Assembly (NCBI RefSeq): GCF_025698545.1 | Contig: NC_068569.1 | Span: 13,764,001-13,828,000, forward strand | Direction of reading: 5' to 3' | Length of the DNA stretch: 64,000 nucleotides | From: Gossypium raimondii | Lineage: Eukaryota; Streptophyta; Magnoliopsida; Malvales; Malvaceae | Part shown: in pieces, positions 50,931-62,159 of the stretch | Position numbering within the stretch: position 1 is the first letter of the stretch | How the letters are laid out: every line of letters begins with the position of its first letter | The notes under the pieces: model-generated | Seen by the model: the letters and a program-made list of their open reading frames with translations, nothing else | The model's database searches: none | Told to the model about the DNA's origin: nothing | Position numbers and translations under genes: made by a program

Positions 50931-51985
50931 TCGGCCATTGGAAAACTAGAGCAATTTTGGTTGAATTGATCTCTGATAGGAAAGGCCTAAAAAAATGCAT
51001 GGTTGGCCCTATTTCTTAGACATGTTCAAGCTTTAACATGCTTAAATTGCTGATTATGGACAATATATATCTTTTGGTAGAATTGGAGGCGTGTATAACT
51101 GTATATCTGTTGTTATTGCTTGCACTATATATGCAGAAATTGGGGATGAAATCTTGTAATTATTACCAGACTCTGCTTTTGGTTGTTATAGAATGCCCTT
51201 TCTCATCATCAACCTTTTTGCAACGTGGGGAAGTTTTACAAATATAAAATAATTCTGTATATACCACCACCAATTTGTTTCCATATATGAATCGATTGCT
51301 ATTATATCTTATGAGAATTTCGGCCACTTCCCGTTTTCTTTTTAAATCATTACAATAAGTTCAGCCAAATTAAATGTACATATTTATTTGGCTTCATTGA
51401 AAATTGAAACTACAGCGTACTTGCTGTTGCCATAATTCACGCATTTATTCACTTGGGTGTATTTCAAAATTCATTGATATTTATGGATTTAAGAATAAAT
51501 TTTGAAATTTTATTTTTATCCAATGTCTACTATCTAGATTAAACCTTAAATAGAAAAAAAAAATACCCTTAAACATGTTGGAAACCACACACTCATTAAC
51601 TGAGCTAAGGCTTAAATGCAAACTGGTATAATGATGATAGAAGCGCACTAAGGTGCAAGGTCCTCTCAATCTAGACTTAAAATGAAAAATATGTATCTAA
51701 ATTATGCAAGTTTTCTCAATTAAGTATTAATAGATAACTCTAAATAAAAATGTCATACATTATAATTTGATTGGTTTAAAAGTTAATGGTGGTAACAAAA
51801 TAAAGCTTTAAATACCTACTTTAAAAAAAATTAAAAACTTAAATAAGAAAAATTACATAATTTGAATATATATTCCCTTCCTATATGTGTGTATATATAC
51901 ACATGATATAGCTTCGTTGTATTATTAGATTGCATTGTAGGATTTGTTTTGAGAAACAAGCCTCTTAGCAATCTCAAATAAAATC
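50931..51985. other. Derlin 3' UTR and spacer
   Basis: No gene seen. The first 300 bp are probably Derlin 3' UTR, followed by AT-rich spacer with the promoter of the old F-box copy at the right edge. Confidence 0.45.
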
Positions 51986-52668
51986 ATGACGAAGAAAGAT
52001 GCTAACAATAACATCATAAGGTCTTTTCCAAAATATATGTTGGCGGAAATTCTCAAGCATGCCGCCTCAAATTCCATCACTGATTTCCTCAACGCCAAGT
52101 TAACTTGTAAAGCTTTTCATGGAGCATCAAACTACCATCAAATTTTCGAGAACGTTTCCATGGACAAACTTAGTGTCGTTCCATGGCGTAAGAGTGAGAG
52201 TTTTTCAGAAAAGATGCAAAGCTGCCAAGAATGACGAAGTATTATATAGGAAAGGAATGGTCGATTGTTTTAGTCGAAGGAAATAGGAGTCTGGTCTTTG
52301 TTTGAAGCATGCGGCAGAGAAAGGTTAGGTCAAAGCCATATATGCCTACGGCATTATCTTGATTTGTTTCGGAGGTTCAAGTTGTATCGTCTCTCGATCT
52401 TGCAAATTCTAGTAAAATAAGTTCAAAATTCATTGCTAGTTTCCGTTTGAAAACCGAGGAGTTTTTGAGCAGCATGTGGGTGTATCTTTCATTGACCGGG
52501 CCGAAACAAATCGGCTGTAATTGCTGCCATCATGACATCAGACTGACCTGTTCGAGTTCTTCAGAAGGCCAATCTTGGGAAGCAAGTAACAACGTCGGCC
52601 GTCGTTGCGATTCTTGTTTTTGGGATCACGAAGCAACTCTGTTTGTAGTTTGCTTAGGAAATATTTAG
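51986..52668 (+). pseudogene. F-box gene copy, broken
   Basis: A paralogue of the intact F-box gene at 57204-57923, with the same start (MT-K--N-I---P--ML-EILKHAASNS). The F-box part reads cleanly for about 80 codons (to VVPWRKSESF). Then, against the intact copy, two bases are missing near 52195 and a stop follows. The middle section carries a further in-frame stop and small length changes, and a matching frame resumes at about 52447 (TEEFLSSMWVYLSLT) and runs to the common C-terminus. The 5' leaders also resemble each other (GGATTTG...), so the duplication included upstream DNA. A truncated F-box-only product of about 82 aa is possible but I think it is dead. Confidence 0.75.
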
Positions 52669-52813
52669 TTAATTAAAGTCAAATTAGCCTAGTGCATGCA
52701 ATGTAATCTAAGCTATGTCTTATATATCTATTGTTTTAATTGCAGAAACACTTGTTAACCCATTAAGCAAAGTACTTGAACAGAGCTGATAAACTGAAGA
52801 AAACAGTTTGCCC

Positions 52814-53402
52814 TTATTTATTCAGGTCCCTTGACTTGTCCCTCGACAGTGCAATATATTCATCTCTCAGGCTGTTATATTTGAGGATCAGGTCGTGGAA
52901 AGCTTCCTTATTCTCACCTGGGGTTTCCTTTTTCTTCTTCTGCTCCAACCGAAGCTTCACAGTTTCGATTCGTTTCTTGAGCTCTTGGATCTTCACCGTT
53001 CTCTCCTCGTGCTGCTTCTGCAGTGTTTCCAACTCTGACGCCGGTTTGCCTAACAGTTCAGTATTTCATATAACCAGCAAAATCCACACATACAAAAAAA
53101 GAAAAACAGCAGCTATAATTTGATTTAATTAATAAATTAAGTTGATAATTTCTAGATTGAGAAATCATGTTACTTCGGTTGAAAAAAATAATATGCATGA
53201 TATCGGGGGAAAAGACAAGGGAAGGAAAGCGTTTGAATACAGCATATATATTATACAAGCTTCCATATTATGTACTTTTTTTTTATAAACATTTGACCCC
53301 CCAAATATGTTGTGTCTGAATTTATGGGGAAAATATAATTCGAAGTGGTAAGAATTTGGTACCTGCCGAAAGTTTATAAGAGCTACCACTTCTGTCTTCC
53401 AT
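52814..53402 (-). CDS. Small coiled-coil protein, function unknown
   Basis: Two exons on the minus strand, 53402-53363 and 53049-52814, join in phase 1 to give 91 aa, starting MEDRSGSSYKLSAGKPASEL. Residues about 19-50 (LETLQKQHEERTVKIQELKK and onward) and about 58-85 form heptad-rich, highly charged helix, so a dimeric coiled coil is likely. No signal peptide or membrane span. I do not recognise the family. The exon 1 start is the first in-frame ATG; another ATG upstream is in a different frame. It sits tail-to-tail with the broken F-box copy (146 bp apart). Confidence 0.6.
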
Positions 53403-54987
53403 GATTTTCTTCCCAGGTTCCTGTTGGACGGCTTCATTCAGGCTCAAATTCAAACGAGCTATAAACTACTTCAAATCCACCAAATAGACTTACATGTTTT
53501 AAGCTTGATTTCCAAACAATTTGATGAATGCGGTAAGAAAGAAATAAACAACTACGCCTTGCACATAATGCCATTGGCATTTTGAGATAAGTAAGCATCA
53601 GATTTTACCTCAAAAACTATAGTTGAAACACTAAGTCAATGAAAATTAAGATTAAGAAGCTATTAGCTAGCGAAGATAATATAGTTTTAAGACCTACATT
53701 AGTGCTAACTCTGTTTACGCATGTCGCTGATGTGTCAACATCAACTTTCGGAGCCGAAAATTAGACCCATCGTTAACATATATGGCCACCTTGGTATGTT
53801 TTTCTTAATTAGCAATCAATATTATACATGCAACACAATCTTAACTAGCCTTATAAGAAAGAGATGAAGCTAAATCCAATGCAAGAAAACCCTAACCTTT
53901 TCTCTTTGTTGGTGGCCACACTTCACAGTGAAATGCAGTTGGTGTTATAATGAAAGAACTTGCTCAATTTACGTATACATATAAAGATGGAGCTATGACA
54001 AAGAAATAAGGTTTTTGCAAGTTAAACAGAAAAGAGCATCTTCCACTGATAGAAACAATTATTAAGGCCATAGAATCTCTGGGTACGATCATTTGCTGAG
54101 CCCCTTGTTAGTGAAAGTCTCTCCATCTGGTCCTCACATGCCCATGTATCTCTGGTGCTATTAAAAAAGAATCAGAATACTTCATATTTTCATGATGAGT
54201 GATGATGATATCATGCAAATAAGGAGCAATGTATGACGTGACGTCTTTTATTTTTTCTTCCATTTGGACATGCTTTGAGCTCATGAGACAAATAGGGAAA
54301 TCAATCATGATTGATTAAATGGCACTCAATGCTTTTTGTTTGCTTTTCCGTATTGGCTCAGTTGCCATGTGTGCGAACTTTATTGGAAGTTCAAGGACCG
54401 TATAAATGAAACAAAGTTTCAACATAAAGAAAACTATGAGTGTAAGGTTTGTGGGATTATTTTTAGATCTGGAAAGATTGTAGTCATTTGATTAAGCTAC
54501 ATAACAAATTAGAAAATTATATTGATCACTTGAAACTTGTTAAATCTGTCACCGATATTGAATTTTTAAAAATCAATTTCTTTGTTGAAATTGATTGAAT
54601 TGATTGAGTCATAATTTTTATATTTTACGTGACATGATCAATGATAAATTAATATTTTTTTCCTTTTATTTCAACCATTGATTTTAACTCCTCTAAATTT
54701 CTAAAATACCAAACCAAAATGATAAAATTATTATTCAAAAACACATTTTTTCTTTTTAAAATATTAAAATTCATACTTTTATACAATTATATCATGTTTT
54801 ATAATTAATTTAAACGTAATTTTTATTGCTTAAAATAATATTTCAAAATAATTTGAATTATAAAAGAATTCAAACTAAGATTTATCATAATAATGACTAA
54901 TTCAATACTAAATTATTTGTAAGGTTGGTTAAAATTTTCATTTCACACTTAAATCATTCAAATCTTATTATTCCTACTTTCTTTTCA

Positions 54988-55365
54988 GTAAAAATGTCAC
55001 GGAGGCTTCAGTATTAGAGTTAAATTGTATTTTGCCCCACTTTATTCAAAAAATAAGTAAATTAGTCTATATACATTAAATCAAAGAGCAAACCGATCTT
55101 TTATATTAATTTTTTCATCAATTTGTATTGTTTTAAACTGGCATGATTGAGGAAAAAACCTGACAGTGACATGTGGCATATCAAGTGTATCTCATTCTGA
55201 TATACAATGATAATTTTTAAATAGTAAAAATGGATAAAATTTTAACCAAAAAAAATAATTTTCTCTTTGATATAACATATAGAGACTAATTTGCTCATTT
55301 TTTTTAAATAAATGGAGCAAAATGCAATTCGACTCCTGCCACAAAGGCCTCCATGATACTTTTAC
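54988..55365. mobile_element. MITE-like element, about 378 bp
   Basis: Left end GTAAAAATGTCACGGAGGCT with ATTGTATTTTGCCCCA; right end, inverted, GTAAAAGTATCATGGAGGCC with ATTGCATTTTGCTCCA. The inverted repeats run about 100 bp with moderate divergence. Non-coding. I could not see a clean target duplication, so the superfamily is left open. Confidence 0.6.
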
Positions 55366-55389
55366 CAAGAGATGTAAAATTAACATTGG

Positions 55390-55815
55390 TGCTCGCAAGC
55401 TACTTGAGTTCGACTTGAAAAAAATTTAAATTTAATTTGATAATTATTGAGTTGAGCTTGAATAGCTCCAGCTATCGATTGAGCTAAATTTGATCTTAGT
55501 AATACTTGACTCGAACAGTTCATGAGCCTTACCGAGCTTTTCATATTTTTATATTATTAAATTACGTTATTGCCCTTAATATATATTATTAACCTTAAGC
55601 TTAATTACTAAACCGAATTCGAGCTTGAGTTTGAGTTCAAGTATAGAAATTGATAAACGAACTTAATCGAGCTCAAGCTCGAGTAGCTCGATTATATCTC
55701 GAATCAATCTCGAGCTTAAAAATAGATGTTCGATTGAGCTCGAGTCAAATATCAAACTTCAAATTTCGAGTTGAGGTTGACAGTATTCAAGCTTGGCTCA
55801 GCTCGATTACACCCG
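55390..55815. repeat. CTCGAG/GAGCTCGA-rich repeat element
   Basis: Many degenerate GAGCTCGAG, GAGCTTGAG and CTCGAAT words in both orientations, ending CAGCTCGATTACACCC. This motif-dense pattern is a common dispersed repeat in dicot genomes. It carries no coding sequence. Borders are approximate. Confidence 0.55.
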
Positions 55816-56002
55816 TATTTTTACCCTTTCGTGATAAAAAAAAATTATGTGAATGAATTCTGAATATGAGGCAAGGTTTTGAAATGTGACGAGGATATTA
55901 ATCTTTAAGAATAAATGGTTGTTATTAGAAAGGAACCTATGAAGTTAGGTAATGTTGAACTTGAATATTTTATTTATTTTATAAATTAAGTAAAAAGGAA
56001 AA

Positions 56003-56770
56003 GGGTAAACTACACTCATGGTCACTTTTGTTTACCTTAGGTTACATTTTAGTCACTTATGTTTGAAATGTTACGTTTTTGTCACTTATGTTATCGTGTT
56101 GTAACATTTTAGTCACTGAGCTATTAATTGTCACTAACGGTGTAACGGTAAGTTGATGTGGCACGTTAAATCATCATTTCAAACAAAAATTTTAGGGTAA
56201 ATTATACAATCGATCCCCATATTTTTTTATTTTGAGCAATTTAATTTTTTTTATGTTCTTTACATTTTTTTTCTTTATTTTCCATTATCTTATGTTTCTC
56301 CCTCTATTTTCTTACCTTCTCCATTTCTTTTAACATATCAAGAAGTCGAATTGGCAGTGAAGAAATAAGTAGGAAGTCAAAAACCATCATTGCCTATAAC
56401 CAAAACCCATAAACCCATACCATGTTGTTTTCTTCACCGCCAATTCGACTTCTTGATATGTTGAAAGAAATGGAGAAGGTAGGAAAATAGAGGGAGAAGC
56501 AGAAGAGAATGGAAAATAATGAAAAAGAAAGAAAGTCAAAGAACATAAAAGAAAAAATTAAATTGCTCAAAATGAAAAAAAATATGGGGACCAATTTTAT
56601 AATTTAACCTAATTTTTTTGTTTGAAATGATGATTTAATGCGCCACATTAGCTTACCGTTATACCGTTAACGACAATTAATGGCTCAATGACTAAAATGT
56701 TACAGCACGATAACATAAGTGACTAAAACGTAACATTTCAAACATAAGTGACCATAAGTGTAATTTACCC
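56003..56770. mobile_element. Foldback (hairpin) MULE-type MITE, 768 bp
   Basis: Almost the whole element is one inverted repeat: arms of about 350 bp (56003-56358 and 56432-56770) around a short spacer. It begins GGGTAAACTAC and ends TAATTTACCC. A perfect 9-bp target duplication AAAGGAAAA lies at 55994-56002 and 56771-56779. The arms share GTCACTTATGTTATCGTG and AAGTCGAATTGGC, among many other words. No coding. A transcript across it would form a long double-stranded hairpin. A shorter relative is at 6655-6885. Confidence 0.85.
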
Positions 56771-57203
56771 AAAGGAAAATATTAATTATATATATAGTAT
56801 ATACATATAAGTTTGTTATCGTGTACAATAGTGGTGAAGTATAAGAGTTAATTCATGTAAGTATAGTTTAGATTTTCATGTATAAACGTTATAGTAGAAA
56901 CGTTTACTAGTCAAACTTGCTCCAAAAGCTTTATTGTTCAAAAGGTGGCCGATGCCTGATGGCGGCTGTTTTTGCTTTTTACTTCGGTTTCTAATTCATT
57001 GAATGGGCAAAAGCAATTGGAAACAATAACTTGGTTTTAAGGATGCGTAAAAATTGTATTAAATATTTAATCCTACCAATTACAGGATTTTGTTTACCTA
57101 ATCCTGGTCAATCATGGCACCGCCTCTAATTCCCTTCTTATATAGCTGCGCTTTGTAGGATTTGATTCAAGAAGCAGCTCCTTTATAATCTCCCAACGGA
57201 ATC

Positions 57204-57923
57204 ATGACGAATAAAATTGTTAACGACATCGCAAGGTTACTTCCAGAAGATATGTTGTCGGAAATTCTCAAGCATGCGGCGTCGAATTCTGCCGCTGATT
57301 TCGTCAATGCCAGGTTAAGTTGCAAGGCCGTTCGTGCTGCTTCGAATTACGATCAAATCTTCGACAACGTTTCAATGGAGAAACTTAACTTCGTTCCATG
57401 GCGTAAAAGCGAGAAAGTTTTGCAAAAAAGATGCGAAGCTGCCCAAAACGCCGAAGCTTTATATAGGAAAGGAATGATGGATTGTTTTAGTCTAAGAGAA
57501 TTTGAATTTGGTCTCCATTGTTTGAAGAAAGCGGCCGAAAAAGGTCATGTAGAAGCTATATATACTTACGGTATTATCTTGATTTGTTTCGGGGGTGAGC
57601 TAAGGGAACAAGGGCTTCGAATTATATCGTCTCTTGATCTCACGAATTCTAGCAAAAGAAGAACAAGAATCGTGACCAGTTGCCGTTTAAAAACCGAAAA
57701 CTTTTTGAGCAATATGTGGGTGTACGCTGCATTGACCGAACCCACACGAATCAGCCGTAGTTGTGATAGTGACATTAGGGAAAGACCGAATAGTTCAAGT
57801 ACTTCTTCGGAAGGCCAAGCTTGGGAAGCAAGCAAAAACGTCGGCTACTGTTGCGATCCATGTTTTTGGGACGGTGAAGCAACTCTGTTTTGCAGTTTGC
57901 TTAGGAAATATTTAATTAATTAG
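57204..57923 (+). CDS. F-box protein (At1g67623-like)
   Basis: Intronless, 239 aa. F-box proteins choose substrates for SCF ubiquitin ligases. The N-terminal F-box spans about residues 10-55 (LLPEDMLSEILKHAASNSAA, then RLSCKAVRAASNYDQIFDNV). The middle part (about 95-135, LHCLKKAAEKGHVEAIYTYG) looks like a Sel1/TPR-type helix pair. A Cys-rich tail follows (CCDPCFWDGEATLFCSLLRKYL). From memory this layout matches the small plant group around At1g67623. The substrate is unknown. Start is the ATG at 57204, shared with the broken copy upstream. It may be the surviving member of a local duplication. Confidence 0.85.
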   Translation: MTNKIVNDIARLLPEDMLSEILKHAASNSAADFVNARLSCKAVRAASNYDQIFDNVSMEKLNFVPWRKSEKVLQKRCEAAQNAEALYRKGMMDCFSLREFEFGLHCLKKAAEKGHVEAIYTYGIILICFGGELREQGLRIISSLDLTNSSKRRTRIVTSCRLKTENFLSNMWVYAALTEPTRISRSCDSDIRERPNSSSTSSEGQAWEASKNVGYCCDPCFWDGEATLFCSLLRKYLIN

Positions 57924-58798
57924 AGTGCACGTAATCTATGCTATTTCTTCTGTTAATTGTAGGTACCAATCAATATTCCAATTTGTGGCTCAGGTGATTT
58001 CAATTTATTTTGGGCCGACATTGATTAAACAAGTTGCAACTTTGATAATGATGAATTTGGTTTATTCAATTAAAGGTAAATGTAATATTTTCGTGGATTT
58101 TTTTCAACTTCAATTAAATTAGTTGTTCTAAAGATTTGAGTGATGGTCCCTAGTCCCAATGGCTGCTACGCACGTGAATGATCTTTTTTGTCGTTGTAGT
58201 GAGAGATCCACCCAAAAGGGAAAAAATTATCTAGCAACTATATCAAGGGACTGTTTGGGTAACAGACTTCGTTTAGAGTAGCAGCAGCAAAGGGAAAAAA
58301 AAACAAGCCCTTGTTGTTAACTTGTTTGCAGTTAAAGCCTGTTTGGTGGTTTGAATGCGTATCTTCCACCTCAGTTCATAGCTGTTCTACAATTTAGATT
58401 CCAATAATCTGACCAACTCATCGGACAGATAAGAGAGAGAAATTGAAACATGCCAATATAATGTGGGCCAAGTGCTTGTGTTTCTTAACATATCAAAATG
58501 AGAGGTTTCTTTTCTTTTGGAGATGGAAGGAATTTTAGATTATATTTAATCAAATAAAATGTAATGTACAGTTAATCCCATGTCCATAAACATGTCTGCT
58601 GAACCTGGATGTTTGTTTCCTGGAAAATTCTGAAGTTTTAGAATTACAGGAGCCATAGTCCAAACCAAATTCAATCTTTCATCCTTGGGATCAATCTTTG
58701 GTACAATCAAATTCCCCAGGTTCTCACCCCAGACCAATCATAGCCCACAATTAAGGTTTACAACCTAAAGAAAAAAAAAAACAATAATGTTCCCAATT
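57924..58798. other. Spacer between F-box and HSP genes
   Basis: The 3' ends of two convergent genes. Nothing else is recognised. Confidence 0.45.
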
Positions 58799-59343
58799 TC
58801 AGGCGGCCCTTGCAAGAACTTCGACCCTATCAGGCACATCTGCAGGGTCAATATAGAAACCACCCCTCCTGAAAGTCCTTGGCACGGTTACTGTCAAGAC
58901 CCCATCTTCATATTTAGCTGATATTCCATCACTATCTATGGAACCAGGCAGCCGGAATTTCCTCTTGAAGTCCATGGCTGGTTTTGTTGAGTCATCGATG
59001 GCCTCGGTCCTAATTATAAGATATCTTGAGTCCTCAACTTCCACTTTTATTTCCTCCTTCCTCACCCCTAATGTATAGTACAAAAAGAAAAAAAAGAAAA
59101 ACCATGGCATGAAACTAGTTTCTGGTACATAAATTAACAAGGTAAAGGAAAAGAAGATAATGAAGAGAAAATTTTCCATGGCAGAGAGTTACCAGGAAGA
59201 TCAGCAGAGTAAACATGAGCCTCTGGGGTTTGAGTCCAATTAACATGGTTTTCAGGAAGAAGCTGGTTGGAGAAAAGGGCAGGAGATGGAAGGAGATAAT
59301 GATACAAAGGAGAAAGTTGGTATGATGGGAAGGAAAACTCCAT
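58799..59343 (-). CDS. HSP15.4: Class V small heat-shock protein (15.4 kDa type)
   Basis: An ATP-independent chaperone that holds unfolding proteins. Exons 59343-59193 and 59067-58799 join in phase 1 to give 139 aa. The alpha-crystallin domain starts at about residue 35: [48 protein letters not shown] and the signature [14 protein letters not shown]. The C-terminal tail is short (ending VEVLARAA) and lacks an obvious I-x-I/V oligomerisation motif. It resembles Arabidopsis HSP15.4 (At4g21870, from memory). An intron inside a small HSP gene is uncommon but fits this class. No canonical heat-shock element was seen in the first 200 bp upstream. Confidence 0.92.
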
Positions 59344-59400
59344 TTTTAGGGGGAGGGAACTTTTCTTGGCTGCCTAATGGATACATAGCGATTGGGGTTG

Positions 59401-59443
59401 GTTTTATAACGTGATAGGAACAGGGTTGTCTGCACTTTTATAG
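59401..59443 (-). promoter_or_regulatory. TATA elements of the HSP15.4 gene
   Basis: On the minus strand, two candidates lie upstream of the start codon: TATAAAAG (about 59434-59442) and TATAAAAC (about 59402-59409), roughly 95 and 60 bp from the ATG. Which one is used cannot be told from sequence. Confidence 0.4.
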
Positions 59444-60260
59444 GCCAAGTGGGCAAGTTGGGGGTCATGGAGGCATTTAATTGAGGACCTTATTGGATAT
59501 TCAAAGGTTCAATCAAACTTTACAGTACTTTGTATAGTAAAAAGGTTGTTTTTGTAATGACAGACTTGATCTAGCATGGCATGGGCTGTCGAAAATGACA
59601 TGTTACTTTCACCATACTTGCACATACTACTCCTGAGATTTTAAAAGGGAGAACTAAAATATTTGTTCGTGTACAGATTTCATACCAAGTATTGAAGTAT
59701 TCAGGTCCATGTAAGCATTAGGACTGGAACTTGGTTGGTATCCACGTATATATTGTAGGATGAAAAAGGAGAAAAAGAAAAGGAATAGAAGCCACGATTC
59801 TCATTTCCTCACGAAACAGTCGTGTTATTGCAGTCAAAATCATATATGCCATTGCTAATTCCCTAATGGTCTCAGATACTTTAGAAACAGTCTTATTATA
59901 GAAGTCAAAATCAAAGAAAACAGAAAACTGTCTGACTATAATAATGAAATTTACCACCAAGTTAAAAGTTAAGCAGAATAATATCTGGTAGCTTTCAGTC
60001 AGAGGAGGGACAAAAAGTTCGTTCGCAGCCATTGTTTTTATTAATCAGAAGTGATAGAAAAATAATAAAGTTTACATCATTGTATTCAACTCAATAAGGG
60101 AAACAGCCTATCTTGCAGTAAGAATTTCATTCCCAGATTGTCTCTCAGCCAATATCTTATCAGTAGGTAATAAAGCAGTTAACAACATTCAACATCTACT
60201 TCTAAAATAAAATCATGAAAAAACTTAGGTTCCGGTGTCCAGTGATGCCTGAAACTTGAG
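59444..60260. other. Spacer between HSP15.4 and the MYND gene
   Basis: No gene supported. A minus-strand open frame at 59718-60032 has hydrophobic stretches but no family resemblance or splice context. The right edge should be 3' UTR of the MYND gene. Confidence 0.45.
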
Positions 60261-62159
60261 TCATGCATTTACCCCCAGCACAAATCCATTGCTGTAAGAA
60301 GGAAGATTGGTGGAAGAATCGTGATTCTTAACTGGGGAACGGAAGGGATTAGGTGTCACTGGGTGGGTAATATGTAGTCCAGCACCACGTAGAACCTGTT
60401 TAGCATTTGCACACAAAATTTCAGATTGCTCAGTGAAGAAAGCAGGGACGCCGATGGCTTTAATCAGATCAAGAGCACCACCCCAGCTGGAATACCTATC
60501 CAATGCACAGTTCAGAGCAACTATAACATGGGGGGAAGGCAAGTAGGTGGCTTCTTCCTGATAAACACCCCTTACTAGATTCACCCTAACTCTGCTACTA
60601 ATTCCTGATGTGGTACCTGACAAGTTTGTCGGAACTTCAGGTCCTACCATAATGATTTGTATATTACCCAACCCGTTTAACAAGTGACTGATTTCAGAAA
60701 ATGCAGGCATCCAATCCATCTCCCCTTCAGGCCCCAGGTAGTGAAGAATCACCTCCTTTCCCTTTAGTAAAAGATTCTTTGTATTGATACTGAGAGCCGT
60801 CAATATATGATAAACAGTCAAAGGGTGGGAAAGAATATCAGCAACAGGGCTCGACAATGGCAGGGACCGAAGGTTATAGTACTCGGACCAACCAGAAAGA
60901 AGGATAGGGCTAGAGATCCCATCTCGTAGTTGGTTGTGGAAGGGCAAATCACCAGGGTATTCTTCATCATCTAGCCCACCCCAGGAATCCCATAACCCAC
61001 CTTTAACTGGAAGGAGACCAAAAGGGCAGTGAGAGTAGCAACTGCACTTCCTTCTCCACATCCCTTTCTGATGGATTCCCAATGATTCAAGCCATTTACA
61101 AGGTTGGGCAGCAGAGCAAGGGAACATGAAGATTTTCATTACAAGCTCTTCTTCCCTTTCCATCATAGCTTTGTACAGACCGCACATGCTTTTATGTGAC
61201 TCCTTCCAGTGCTGCTTTTGGCAGAGAGAAGTGCAGTAGACCACTGCTCGACATCGCCCACAGCAGAGAGATTGATCTCCATTAACTTCTTTCTCACACA
61301 TTGCACAATGCCTTGAGCTTGAATTTGAGTTTACTCTAATATCCATGAAGGTGACCTCATCTGGAGGCTCTGCATACTTGGTTGGTGTTGAGCTGGCGGT
61401 TGAACTTATCTTTTCTTCATATGCCTGACCAGGTGGATGTGAGATTGTAACAGCAACAAGCTCATGACCTCTAGCCATTTCTGGAGGCCACTGAATGTCA
61501 ACTGTCTCGATAAAGGGGCCAAAACTTATCAACTTTGTCCAGTTTGAACCACCTTCTTTATCCGCCTGAAGCAATGGGTGCACCAAGGAAATGGCTCTCA
61601 TGAAAGCATAGACAAACTTCAGTTCTTCCAGGGTAGGATTCCTAAATTGAAGCTCACCAGAAGATGTGCAGCGTGTGACATCAATAACAGGAAACCGATC
61701 GTTCCCAGATGCTTCCAATGACAATGACTTGATCATTTTGCGGTTGGAAGGAAACATTAATGTCTCAAGCTCGTATGTGACCCTCAAAAGCTCAACATTT
61801 GGAACTCGAATTGTCTCCCTTGAGCCTGTCATCTTCTTAGCATCATTTTCAGATCTAAACATATAAAACCCAATATCCCCACCATCTCCTCCAATGAACT
61901 GGGAACACGGAAAAGGCTGTTTTTTGCCTGACCAATCCGAATCTTTCCCGACTCGGACACCAAACAAATGCCCTGGGCGCAATCTTCTCCAAGGTTCAGT
62001 TCTATATAAGGCAGCAGAGGCTTTAAATAAGAGCTTTATAAAGTTAGAAGAAATGCCTTCTACCTTCATAAGGCACGTCCCGGATCCAGGACCGAGACCA
62101 GGACCAGAACCAAATTGCTCCTGGAATCTATCAAACAGATTCTTCAAATGTAAATCCAT
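60261..62159 (-). CDS. MYND zinc-finger protein (ZMYND15/MSS51-like)
   Basis: 632 aa in a single coding exon. I chose the start at 62159 (MDLHLKNLFDRFQEQFG) because plant relatives start there; the frame stays open another 30 codons upstream, but that part (MISSLQLELL...) looks untranslated. The N-terminal half is a conserved plant-type region of unknown role (for example RPGHLFGVRVGKDSDWSGKK). The MYND zinc finger is at 285-326, with seven Cys and one His in the C-x2-C...C-x2-C...C-x3-C...H-x3-C order. The C-terminal half (about 470-600, LHYLGPEGEMDW, SPHVIVALNCALDRY) resembles the C-terminal domain shared with yeast MSS51 and ZMYND15. Molecular function in plants is unknown; a protein-protein interaction role is inferred from MYND. 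Confidence 0.88.
   Translation of the reverse strand: MDLHLKNLFDRFQEQFGSGPGLGPGSGTCLMKVEGISSNFIKLLFKASAALYRTEPWRRLRPGHLFGVRVGKDSDWSGKKQPFPCSQFIGGDGGDIGFYMFRSENDAKKMTGSRETIRVPNVELLRVTYELETLMFPSNRKMIKSLSLEASGNDRFPVIDVTRCTSSGELQFRNPTLEELKFVYAFMRAISLVHPLLQADKEGGSNWTKLISFGPFIETVDIQWPPEMARGHELVAVTISHPPGQAYEEKISSTASSTPTKYAEPPDEVTFMDIRVNSNSSSRHCAMCEKEVNGDQSLCCGRCRAVVYCTSLCQKQHWKESHKSMCGLYKAMMEREEELVMKIFMFPCSAAQPCKWLESLGIHQKGMWRRKCSCYSHCPFGLLPVKGGLWDSWGGLDDEEYPGDLPFHNQLRDGISSPILLSGWSEYYNLRSLPLSSPVADILSHPLTVYHILTALSINTKNLLLKGKEVILHYLGPEGEMDWMPAFSEISHLLNGLGNIQIIMVGPEVPTNLSGTTSGISSRVRVNLVRGVYQEEATYLPSPHVIVALNCALDRYSSWGGALDLIKAIGVPAFFTEQSEILCANAKQVLRGAGLHITHPVTPNPFRSPVKNHDSSTNLPSYSNGFVLGVNA

Larger units (their letters stand above)
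53403..57203. other. Spacer between coiled-coil gene and F-box gene, with MITEs
   Basis: No gene supported. 53403-54980 is AT-rich without recognisable features apart from the upstream region of the minus-strand gene. Three repeat blocks follow (54988-55365, 55390-55815, 56003-56770; separate entries), and the last 400 bp before the F-box gene should carry its promoter. Confidence 0.5.

Noticed and set aside
59718-60032. Minus-strand 104-codon open frame with hydrophobic stretches
   Set aside because: No family resemblance, no splice support, and it lies between two clear genes where UTR and promoter are expected.
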